Source: Beroe ovata (taxonomy: Eukaryota > Ctenophora > Nuda > Beroida > Beroidae). Taken from it: a stretch of DNA of 31,455 nucleotides. Below the pieces are notes generated by a model. The model did no database searches. It saw only the letters and a program-made list of their open reading frames with translations, and was not told the DNA's origin. Below are positions 1 to 8,428 of this stretch, one piece after another. The position numbers and the translations under genes are program-made. The first letter of the stretch is position 1, and every line of letters begins with the position of its first letter. The stretch is taken from contig CAMPET010000063.1 of assembly GCA_946803715.1 (NCBI GenBank), positions 236,468 to 267,922 of the forward strand, read 5' to 3'.

Positions 1-451
1 CCATGTCATCACTGTTACCATGTCAACGCAGTTACCATGCCAGTCCCGTTACCGTGTCAACACTGTCACCATGCCAGCCCCGTTACCATGTCATCACTGT
101 TGCCATGTCAACGCTGTTACTATGGTAATATTGTTACCATGCCATCCCCGTTACCGTGTCAACACAAGCGCAGGTACATACCTAGCTCAACCAGTATCTG
201 ACCAGCGTCTGCGTTCACTTCGTCAACTGTTGTAGCAACGTATCTACTGCACGCTTTTCTGATATTCAACTGCTTGCTGAAACTGTGCAGTTCCCTCTGT
301 TACACGTGAGTCAATATACTCACCGCCATATATGTCCATGAATAACCGGCCAACATGACCATATAGGGGTGTGGTCGGGAGCAAGACAGAGCTATGGTTA
401 ACCAGTGATTCTAACCACAGTTAGACAAATTGTCTAACTATGAAAGTAGCT
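1..451. repeat. Perfect duplicate of 1176-1626, ending at an N
   Basis: By eye, bases 1-451 match 1176-1626 at a constant offset of 1175 with no mismatch, and the match stops at the N at 452. The stretch contains part of the minisatellite described below (1 to about 163) followed by unique-looking sequence. A perfect copy ending at an unresolved base looks like the end of one contig overlapping the next, rather than a biological duplication. I see no gene in it. Confidence 0.9.
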
Positions 452-452
452 N
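452..452. other. Single N, probable contig join
   Basis: This is one of three single ambiguous bases in the window (452, 4951, 11690). The sequence to its left is repeated in full further right, while the sequence to its right begins new. That is expected where two overlapping contigs were placed end to end instead of being merged. Confidence 0.7.
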
Positions 453-959
453 TGCACCGTGGCATATTTCAATTATCTTACTGCTTGAGGTGACCAAGCT
501 GACACTCCCCATCTACTATACTGCTGACATACATCAATATTCCACGGCATATAAGGAGTGACAATATGATTGCTAGAGGGCCGATACTGTGGCCGATTAT
601 AGCAGTGAAACATTCGCCAGATCGCAGTATAATATGATTCAATATAGCTATGCTACTGCTGCAAGAGCTGTAATGCAGGAGGTGTAGTGGATACGACATG
701 GTTTTCTGCTGCTGCATGAAACAGGGGCGCCGTGGGCGGGCGCCGTGAATGCTAGGCTATTATACGAGCTGGAGTGCCGCAATTCCAACACTACATAGTC
801 ATTAGTCAACCCGGTCAACCATGCTGCTGCACCAGTTATAGCCCGCTTTATGGGTGGTATGGAATTCTGAACTTGAGGTACTTTACTAGTAGGAATGTCA
901 CACTGTAACACTGTCACAATATGCAGTCAGTAGTGTGTCATATAATTTCAATATCACCA
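453..959. other. Non-coding stretch, nothing recognised
   Basis: There is no supported gene. Short open frames occur on the minus strand, but they have no splice context, no domain similarity and overlap each other. The stretch leads into the minisatellite. Confidence 0.5.
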
Positions 960-1340
960 ATCACAATGTCAACATTGTTACAAGGTTACCATGCCAGCCT
1001 CGTTACCATGTCAACACTGCTGCCATGTCAAGGCTGTTACTATGGTAACATTGTTACCATGCCAGCCCCGTTACCATGTCATCAATGTCACCATGCCAGC
1101 CCCGTTACCATGTCATCACTGTTACCATGTCAACGCAGTTACCATGGTAAAATTGATGCCATACCAGCCCCGTTACCATGTCATCACTGTTACCATGTCA
1201 ACGCAGTTACCATGCCAGTCCCGTTACCGTGTCAACACTGTCACCATGCCAGCCCCGTTACCATGTCATCACTGTTGCCATGTCAACGCTGTTACTATGG
1301 TAATATTGTTACCATGCCATCCCCGTTACCGTGTCAACAC
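960..1340. repeat. Minisatellite of GTTACCATGTCAAC-like units
   Basis: Imperfect tandem units of roughly 15-30 bp alternate the cores ccatgtcatcactgttac, ccatgccagccccgttac and gttaccatgtcaac. The array reappears at 1 to about 163. Many units are near-palindromes: GTTACTATGGTAAC lies at 1036-1049, and GTTGCCATGTCAAC and GTTACCATGTCAAC recur. They resemble the RFX-factor X-box consensus GTNRCC(N0-3)RGYAAC with about one mismatch. The overlapping plus-strand open frames rich in P, C, H and V are products of the repeat and are not called as genes. Function is unknown. Confidence 0.8.
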
Positions 1341-1804
1341 AAGCGCAGGTACATACCTAGCTCAACCAGTATCTGACCAGCGTCTGCGTTCACTTCGTCA
1401 ACTGTTGTAGCAACGTATCTACTGCACGCTTTTCTGATATTCAACTGCTTGCTGAAACTGTGCAGTTCCCTCTGTTACACGTGAGTCAATATACTCACCG
1501 CCATATATGTCCATGAATAACCGGCCAACATGACCATATAGGGGTGTGGTCGGGAGCAAGACAGAGCTATGGTTAACCAGTGATTCTAACCACAGTTAGA
1601 CAAATTGTCTAACTATGAAAGTAGCTCCTATATTTGCCAATGCAATACTTCAACTTGGGCCGGCGAAATATCTAATGCCAAATGGATAGTTTTATCCTTT
1701 TACTGACAGATTGAGAGTCTATACGTCCGGTAAACGGTCTTGGTTCTCTCGATAGGATAGCAATCAGGAATATGTACACAGGAATTACCCGAATAATAAC
1801 TCAC
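1341..1804. other. Non-coding stretch, nothing recognised
   Basis: This is unique sequence after the minisatellite; up to 1626 it is the part shared with the left end of the window. No exon of gene D could be placed here, although a phase-2 exon should follow the one ending at 1805. Confidence 0.45.
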
Positions 1805-3643
1805 TTATCGAGAGATTTGGCCGCCTCGTAGAAGTTTCCCTGAGTGCACAGTTGGGATAGCAGTTTCTCCAGCTCACTTAGTCGCTCACTGTCCGTTACA
1901 TCGACAGAGGTGGGGAAGCTGAACGTTACATATTATGTTACGGGGTAATATGTTACAGTACACACATAGGGGCTGGTACCCCCTGGTAGTGGTACCAGAA
2001 TATTCAACCACATCCGCGTGTACTGTGAAGTAACATGTCACGTGACACTATATATAAACTCACCAGTCACTATTCTCCGAGTCACTAGGGCAGCCACTAT
2101 CACACAGGGAGGTGGCACACCCCACTGAACCCAGCCGACCTGTTGCCACTGCCGCCGCCGCCGCCGCCTGTCCTCTCTCGTGGTCGGCCGTCCTCTCACT
2201 CGGAACTGAGCGTGAAATGAGTATAATATAGTGGATCAATGAGTCGCTGCAGGGTCACTAGTCACTACAGTACGGGATTACTTCAGTACGGGGTCACTGC
2301 AGTACGGGGTCACTGCAGTACGGGGTCACTGCAGTACTTAGTGACTCTAGCTTTTCGGAAGACTTAAAATTTCATTAATTACTGCCTGGTTTGGAGCTTA
2401 ATTTCACGAATTAAACCCGATGTTCGTTATACAGATTCAAGAGTTTAATCATGCAATTCGGTGCCTGTGTGTACCAGTCATTATCCCAAAAAAGTTATAA
2501 TTTTTGCGCGACAGAACGCTGTATATATATGCCCCAAATTTCACAAAATACCGTTCGTGGACCAGAATCTCGGACACCTGCTAATGGTCACCTCAGAAAT
2601 GCTAGCCGTCGAGAATTTCGAGTATATAGATATAGATTCCTTCACATCATAGTGTGTTCAATTCGGTGTTCAAAATAGCAGTGGACTTAAGTGTGTCCAA
2701 GCCGGTTTACAATCTCGGCACTCGGCAGATACAATGATTTAACTCGGAGATCTCAGGTTAGGAGCCTAATGGTTATAGGCATCCATGATCTGCCACAATT
2801 GCAACCAATTCGCCCCAGTGTTTCTACAACCCCGCCTAGTGCCTAGGAGTTGCTTGAATTAACAAAATCAGATGCATAAGGCTATCGATCCATATTTTGA
2901 GTTATGAAAGAATTTCTCGACTAAAATTATCATAAATCGATGGAGGCTCGCCCACAAAGACTGCTAAAAGCATAAGACTATTCGCTTATTCGACACTTAT
3001 ATAGGCATGAAATCAGATTGCATGATTGATCATCGGGTCTACTTTAAATATAATCTAACGAACAATCGACAATCTACATGACAATCTCCATTGATTTTAG
3101 CTAATATATAAATGTAGCGCTGTTGAGTGTCCGCGTGGGAAACACGTCATGCGAATCTTCTCATGGTGCATGTGTGTGTCGTTACATTTCTATACTTCCA
3201 GTTCACATGAGAATCATGAGACATCATCTTGAGGGATACGTGGCCTCATCTTGAGGGAGATGTGGCCTCAAAATGTGAGGTACCAACCACATTTTGAGTT
3301 ATGTACGTGAACAACCCTTTCCATAGCTAAGTTTTATACAAAATAGGTCCTTAAACATCATACAGTGATAAAGAAGTGACAACCTGACCCTTCTCCCGAT
3401 TCAAAAACTAAATCCCATATGAATTACCTGGTGAGCAATTATTGGTGTGAATACCGGATTCCCGATGGTGTGACTTCCCAAGCTGCGGTACTATTATAGC
3501 ATGATTGAACGGCAAGATCGGGTGCAGGTGAACTTACCCACGAGGGTGTCTGGCGGAGCGCAGTGCTCTCTGAATTTCGCTGTCGAGGAAGAAGCACACT
3601 CGTTCGTAGAGGGGTTCGTTGTAATGGCTTTACACTGTGTCAC
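1805..3643 (-). CDS. Gene D: three candidate exons of an unidentified protein (partial)
   Basis: I do not recognise this gene. Three minus-strand segments have good splice sites and compatible phases. 3643-3538 starts after TTTTCACAG, ends at GTAAGT and is in phase 0 to 1. 2205-2064 starts after CACGCTCAG, ends at GTGAGT and is in phase 1 to 2. 1918-1805 starts after ACGTTCAG, ends at GTGAGT and is in phase 2 to 2. The joined reading frame has no stop over about 120 codons. It contains a cysteine-containing stretch, a run of six alanines from a (GCC)n tract at about 2148-2167, a Ser/Asp-rich stretch (SDSENSD), and a helical segment with ELEKLLSQLCTQGNFYEAAK. The last resembles a TPR or coiled-coil helix pair, but too little is visible for a family call. 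No start or stop codon was found. The first intron would be about 1.3 kb, longer than its neighbours. It could be the 3' part of a longer gene or two genes. Confidence 0.4.
2256..2338. repeat. 16-bp tandem repeat, about 4-5 units
   Basis: The unit ggggtcactgcagtac is repeated exactly three times, with two degenerate units on the left side. It contains the palindrome CTGCAG. It would lie in the first intron of candidate gene D. Confidence 0.85.
2339..3537. other. Long intron or intergenic sequence
   Basis: No exon was recognised. The only structured element is a short direct repeat at 3225-3268. Plus-strand open frames at 2451-2678 have no domain or splice support. Confidence 0.4.
3225..3268. 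repeat. 22-bp direct tandem repeat, two copies
   Basis: The unit catcttgagggatacgtggc plus two bases (3225-3246) is followed directly by a near copy with one or two changes (3247-3268). No function is inferred. Confidence 0.75.
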
Positions 3644-4176
3644 CTGTGAAAAGTCCGAATATCATCACATCACTATCATGCGGTACCCGCCGCGGCCTAT
3701 GCTCAGTGACTATGGCTATAGGTTACCGTCGGCCATCACCTCGCAATCATATACTCATAAATCGCTTTAAGTAGCCAGTGGCTTCGACGCGGACCACATA
3801 TTTCGCAACATTTCATTTGCCGCTCGGTGCACCACAGATTCTCTGAACACAATATCATGGCTTTTACAAGAATGTTTGTTATGAGTGTTGCGCAATCTCC
3901 CCCGATAGCTCGATAGTGGTCATGAGGTTGCGTGTCCTCGGTGCGCACCTTCGCTCAAGCTGTGTGCGTCGCACCAGAAAGTGTTGCAACATAGCAACTA
4001 ACTCCAGACGAGCAAAGCAGTCGGCTGGCGGCCGTTACTCATCATTCGATAACTGATCTCTCGCATAACTAGCACAAGATCATAATAATGAGCATGTCGT
4101 GTCGACGTGACAGAGGTTGTTCCGCGGTTACAAAAAAACGTGACAAAGTCCTATGAAAACGTGACAACTGTATGCA
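3644..4176. other. Intergenic stretch between genes D and C, with a Cys-rich open frame
   Basis: A minus-strand open frame at 3736-3948 contains a Cys-rich stretch (CTERQMKCCEIC) and could be a further exon of gene D. However, its possible donor is in the wrong phase for the exon starting at 3643, so I did not include it. Nothing else was recognised. Confidence 0.3.
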
Positions 4177-4426
4177 TCAGCTATGAGTAATCTGAAGTTC
4201 AAAGGAAGATTCCTTTGTATGATCAATGTCGTTGGAAAGTTGCTTCATGACAGCAGTACTGCTCGCTCATACCTCTATGTTGACAGTGGATTCTTTGTGG
4301 CAGGTGGAGATGGGGACAAATCCCTCGTTACCCCGTTCATCCCTGACGTACAGCCACTGGTCATGCTGGAGTAACACTCGTGCTCTTTCCTTCCTGCGAG
4401 GGTTCACGTGTTGCCATGGTAACCAC

Positions 4427-4473
<47 letters not shown>

Positions 4474-4889
4474 TGTCACTATGTGTGCGTGTTTACGGGT
4501 GGTTTGTGACGTGGCTTACTTCTTGACAGAAATTTCATCTGAGAGGTTTGACTGAAAGTCGACATCCATCACCACATGCGATCCGTTAGGGATAATCACC
4601 TGGATCAATGTTGAAGATACACTCAGTATGTTCTGTGCTAAGTAAGACTCAGATATTATAAAGAGAGGATTCTGTCAAATTCAAAACACTAGGGAGCGGT
4701 CTAACCTGTGATGTCACATTCGGTACGTTATCTGTCGAATCTGTAAGATCTGAGCTGCTCATGCATTTCTCTGAAATCTTGCTCTTCCAATAGTCGTCCA
4801 TGTTGCTCGCTTCTCCCTCAAAACTCCTGTTCTTGTCAACCACGTCTGAGAATGATAAGATGTTACGGTATCTGGGGTGTGTGTGTGTA

Positions 4890-4932
<43 letters not shown>

Positions 4933-5260
4933 GTGTGTGTGTGAGAGAGANTTGTTACTCGGAGTACCAATGAAGAACAGTACCAGTTGCTCTTGTTGGT
5001 CAGGACTGTCACCTCTGGGTATGGAATGTCTGTATTGTAGGGAGGATTCCCCGGCTAGGGTTGTAAGTGAGCCTGGATGAAGAGCCACTCTGTGGGATGT
5101 ATTCGATCCTTTCTTCAGGTTGAGAGGACGGGCAGATCCCAGGGAGAGAATGGAGACAACGGGATTGGGACAGTCACTGCTGCTTCCTGCGTATGACTCG
5201 TAGGGAATATGTTCTTTTGAGGTGGAGAGACGCCTTACTTCAACTTTGAAGAACGTAGAA
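4177..5260 (-). CDS. Gene C: SH3-domain protein, 3' exons (5' end missing)
   Basis: Minus-strand exons are 5260-4959, 4845-4706, 4599-4520, 4393-4273 and probably a short last exon 4191-4177 ending ITHS and TGA. Phases fit throughout (2/1, 1/0, 0/2, 2/0, 0). The first two exons give about 147 residues rich in Ser, Pro and Asp with no recognised domain. The next two together form an SH3 domain. The ALYDY-like strand reads VVMDVDFQSNLSDEISVKK, followed by ARVLLQHDQWLYVRD and then ERGNEGFVPIS, which is the usual W and G-x-x-P pattern. SH3 domains bind proline-rich ligands, so this is probably an adaptor or scaffold in signalling or the cytoskeleton. An N and a (CA)n tract lie in the intron 4958-4846 without breaking the phase. 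Upstream exons should lie above 5270 but were not found. Confidence 0.72.
4410..4423. promoter_or_regulatory. X-box-like palindrome GTTGCCATGGTAAC
   Basis: The sequence matches the RFX consensus GTNRCC(N0-3)RGYAAC. It lies in the intron between the two SH3 exons of gene C, directly beside a TG microsatellite. Whether it is functional cannot be judged from sequence alone. Confidence 0.4.
4428..4473. repeat. (GT)n microsatellite in an intron of gene C
   Basis: About 22 uninterrupted GT units lie in the intron between the two SH3 exons. The His-Thr open frames on the other strand are artefacts of this tract. Confidence 0.95.
4876..4951. repeat. (GT)n microsatellite ending at a single N
   Basis: An imperfect GT tract with GA units at its end meets the N at 4951. 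It lies inside an intron of gene C. Exon phases on both sides agree, so this join is probably in the correct place. Confidence 0.9.
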
Positions 5261-5389
5261 CTGATGTGTGTGTGTCAGTGTGTGTGTGTCAGTGTGTGTG
5301 CTGTGTGTGTGCGTTTCTGTATTTGTGGTGTTGTCATTCATTCACAAGTCAAATCTTGACTTCATGGATCGAAAATTTCTGATTTGATT

Positions 5390-6165
5390 AATTAATTTCA
5401 TGAATTAATTAATGATTATCTGATGATAGTGATACTGTTGAGCAACTGTTGAAATGGGTTGCTCCCGGCAGAAATTATAGCTGCAGGATTGCATCATGAA
5501 ATTCTTTGCGTATGATGATGGATCGTGACGCTTTGCCTCCAATAGTGAATCGGGTATTTTAATGAGTTAACAAGTTGAGGTAATATAGGGGTGGTTAAGA
5601 ACGATTATAGAGCTTGTAGATGCATATGGGTGTGGCAAAAATTATTGAGAATTGTCATTGGTCCACATGAATTCAAAAGTGCTTTTGAGATTCGTGAAAA
5701 AATATTTTCTCCTTATGATTGCAAGCACAACGAAAAATTATGGTTGATACAACCAGATGAGCCAACACAGAAATCGAGACATTGAAAAATAACCCGGTCA
5801 AAAAGTGGAACACAAAATCTGATCATAAAAGTGAACCAACCTTTTATTCGGTCGAGAATCTTGATGAGCCACCTAGGTTTCATCAGTCGGCTGCAAAAAT
5901 GATAAGTGTGTGTGTGTGTTCAAAGAGCTTCTTGAAATGTACAGTGTGACTGTGAGTATATTGCAGCGTGATGTGGTACGCAATCAAATCAAGCAGGCCC
6001 GATCAGTCTCGATATATAGCAAAGTGTTGTTGCACCACATCTATCATGTTGGGTATAATAGTAGCTAGGCTAGCTCCTGCAAGTGCAACAGTGGGTAGTT
6101 ACGGAAAGGAAGCAAGATATTTTTATTATTATCCCCCGCGACAAGGGGGAGAGACAAGAGCTAGT
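5390..6165. other. Intergenic DNA left of the promoter-like segment
   Basis: This is AT-rich sequence with no supported exon. Short open frames here change frame between the two copies because of a one-base A-run difference (near 5700 versus 12301), which argues against coding. The missing 5' exons of gene C may lie here, but I could not find them. Confidence 0.4.
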
Positions 6166-6169
6166 GAGG

Positions 6170-6275
6170 AACGCACTCACGCGCGCGTGCCGCACACACG
6201 CACTGTCACGTGATCGTTCCAGCTCAACCAATCAAAATCCCCCGAAATAGAAATCACCATGGTAACCGCGCAAAC
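6170..6275. promoter_or_regulatory. Promoter-like CpG/CCAAT/E-box cluster
   Basis: Within about 100 bp there are CpG-rich cacgcgcgcgtgccgcac, an E-box in gtcacgtgatc, a CCAAT motif in aaccaatcaaaat, and an X-box-like caccatggtaacc. The same segment occurs in copy 2 at about 12778-12875. It could be the promoter of gene C, transcribed leftward, but no first exon or TATA element was identified. Confidence 0.35.
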
Positions 6276-6366
6276 AAATCCCAGTAAAATATCTATATGC
6301 GCACTCTCTGAAAGGGATATCTTGTGGGGAATAAAGGCTGATAGTGATAATGAAGGGTTTAGTAGC

Positions 6367-6486
6367 GAGTAAAATGTACAAACCGTGATGTTACACATGA
6401 GGGCCGAAGACCCGAGTTAGTAATGTGGCATTAAAACTGAGGTCGAGGACCAACGTTTTTAATGCTGAGGTTTGTACTTTTAACGA
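6367..6486. repeat. Inverted-repeat element, long form
   Basis: The arms read agtaaaatgtacaaacc on the left and ggtttgtacttttaac on the right; they are inverse complements with one or two mismatches. About 90 bp separate them and include partly self-complementary sequence. In copy 2 (about 12971-13037) both arms are kept but roughly 50 internal bases are missing. The structure is that of a small MITE or foldback element; no coding capacity. Confidence 0.6.
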
Positions 6487-6609
6487 GTTAATAAACTGAA
6501 TTATGCACCGCCTTTACTTGGCACTCATTTCCATTTCCAACACAAGTAAATGTATTCAAGCATAATATCGACATCAACTATGAACTATGCGAAATAAAGT
6601 ATCATTTCG

Positions 6610-6815
6610 GGTGTTTTTCCCACACTTTTCGCATTATGTCACAATTTTTCATATCAATATCATATCACACATTTTTCCTATAATGTCACTTCTTTTTCCT
6701 ATATCATGTCAAACTTTTTTCATACTATGTCACACTTTTTTTCGTATTATGTCACACTTCTCATATTATGCCACACTTTTTTTCGTATTATGCCACCATT
6801 TTTCGTTTCGAAACT
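6610..6815. repeat. Tandem repeat of tttttcgtattatgtcacac-like units
   Basis: Units of about 20 bp built on 'catat(t)atgtcacactttttt' repeat some 8-10 times with degeneracy. Copy 2 (13140-13300) has fewer units. The Phe/His/Ile-rich plus-strand open frames over the array are repeat products and not called as genes. Confidence 0.75.
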
Positions 6816-6866
6816 CAGTATATAAGATCGTTACTTAACTCGAAAGTTGACATAACAATAACATCA

Positions 6867-6900
6867 TGTTTTCAACTCGGGCCTCGCCCTCTTTGAAAAC
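6867..6900. repeat. Short stem-loop in both copies
   Basis: The outer arms gttttcaa and ttgaaaac flank an inner gggc...gccc stem. The structure is repeated in copy 2 at about 13349-13381. The sequence between the arms is compatible with pairing in both copies. Confidence 0.55.
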
Positions 6901-6949
6901 TAACCATTACTCAACTCAGCCTTCGGCTTCGGTGAATAATAATAGTATC

Positions 6950-8384
6950 AAAACACACGCAAGCGAAAAGACGGTAGTGCACAGCGCAAGAACATCATAA
7001 TATGGTATATGTGCGACGAACTGGAACAGGAGAGAGTAAGAGAGAGAGAGAGCACATTGGCACTCCCTACTTGCGATCCTCGAAATGGAATAATCGATAT
7101 CATCCCATCGACTACTACGTTGTCAGCTTCACGAGCGAAAATTGCTCTGGAAACGAGATCTGTGTTGACCCATATTTCCCATTAGCAATAAAGTGCTCTT
7201 TCTGAACAGGGGGAAATTCCTGGTAGACATATTTCGCGGAAACATGAAAACCGAGGGGGGGGGGAGGGGCGGCAGAAAATTTCACCGAATGGTATACATG
7301 GGCTCCGCAATGGCTAGGAAAATATAGAGCAACGACAGTACCACCACACGAAGACAGCGATCAATTAAATGTGTGATTTCTCGACTAGCAGACCAACATG
7401 TGATATGATAACTTGTATCAAACAGTGTCGAGTGGCATACATTACCCCCCTTTATTTCAAATTTGAATATGAACTTCACTCCTCCCTTTATTCCTCTAGA
7501 ACTAAAAGTGTCTCGAAAATGCCCATGAACAGAACAATGGCTACGTTGTGCTGCAGCGTACAGCAAAGTGGTTCCTAAGTGAAAAGTTTCGTGGAAGTCT
7601 AAATAGACTATAAATTCTTGAAGGGATGTCTCAATCCCCATCTGATTAACAGAAGGAATTTCATCTAATTCTAAGCAGCTGATAAATGGAAAAATGTTCA
7701 AATTGTATCTCGGTCCTTTTCTAGGATAATACGCTCAAGATTGCAGCTGCTGTGGGAGAGAAAATTTATTCCAGGGAGTTGTCCTTTATCCTAATCTCAG
7801 TGGGGGTTTAAAGCAATAGAGCATAGATTTAGCAAGACACGGAGCGTTTTATTGAAAGCGAGAAGAACGGTCACACAAACAGCACACGCATATGGTGGGA
7901 GGATACCTGGTTTCAGATCAATCTTAATGGGTATTTAAACCGAGAAGTCGCGACACACCCATATATTGACGATGGGGCGGAAAATGAGACTCATATAAAC
8001 GCTTTCTCCTTAATACTGGTCACCGTGTGATGGGAGGCAAATTATACCCTATATTGTGGTAGAAATGAGACATTTTATGAGGTTACAACAAGAAAAGTTT
8101 GAAAGTGATATATACAGAAAGAGCGCTCTATTGAAGCGTAAGTGGTGGGTGAAGTCACGCGATTCATAACATATAGCAAAGTAGATTGTGTTTAAACGTG
8201 TGATTGATTATTGAACTTGGTCAATTTGGGTTGACAGAGAGTCGCCTACGAAGACCAAGCAATCGACAGACCAGTCTCTTATGATCGTAGCACTTAATTC
8301 CCTCCTTCGCCAGCTCTTGGGTTTCCCAACCTGTAAAGTATTTGTCAAACACAACTCCCAGGGGTAGTGACACGTATGACACAA
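6950..8384. other. Intergenic DNA inside the duplicated unit
   Basis: No supported gene. A 139-codon minus-strand frame (7282-7701) is identical in copy 2 (13760-14179). The surrounding non-coding DNA is also identical there, so its conservation says nothing about coding, and no domain is recognisable. A plus-strand frame at 7002-7205 is frameshifted in copy 2. A G-run lies at about 7255-7270. Confidence 0.45.
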
Positions 8385-8385
8385 T

Positions 8386-8425
8386 ATGTCACCAACATCA
8401 GTGTAAGATCAGATGTTGGTGACAT
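8386..8425. terminator. Stem-loop just 3' of the gene B stop codon, copy 1
   Basis: The arms atgtcaccaacatc (8386-8399) and gatgttggtgacat (8412-8425) pair perfectly over 14 bp with a 12-base loop. Weaker pairing extends outward (tgacac against gtgtca) into the stop codon at 8429-8431. The same hairpin occurs in copy 2 at 14864-14903. In the minus-strand transcript it would begin the 3' UTR. It could affect 3'-end formation or mRNA stability, or be a small foldback insertion. Confidence 0.6.
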
Positions 8426-8428
8426 GTG

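Noticed and set aside
960-1340. CRISPR-like array
   Set aside because: The units are contiguous and variable, without unique spacers, and the DNA is eukaryotic.
1-1410. Plus-strand frames rich in P, C, H, V and Y over the minisatellite
   Set aside because: They follow the tandem repeat in several frames at once and have no start context or splice sites.
5591-5785. Plus-strand 64-codon frame and the minus-strand frame over the same DNA in copy 2 (12208-12417)
   Set aside because: A one-base difference in an A run shifts the frame between copies. No domain was seen.
7002-7205. 67-codon plus-strand frame
   Set aside because: In copy 2 a four-base difference in a GA tract shifts the frame, so the product is not preserved.
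7282-7701. 139-codon minus-strand frame, identical in both copies (also 13760-14179)
   Set aside because: The surrounding non-coding DNA is equally identical, so conservation is uninformative. No domain, splice context or codon pattern supports it.
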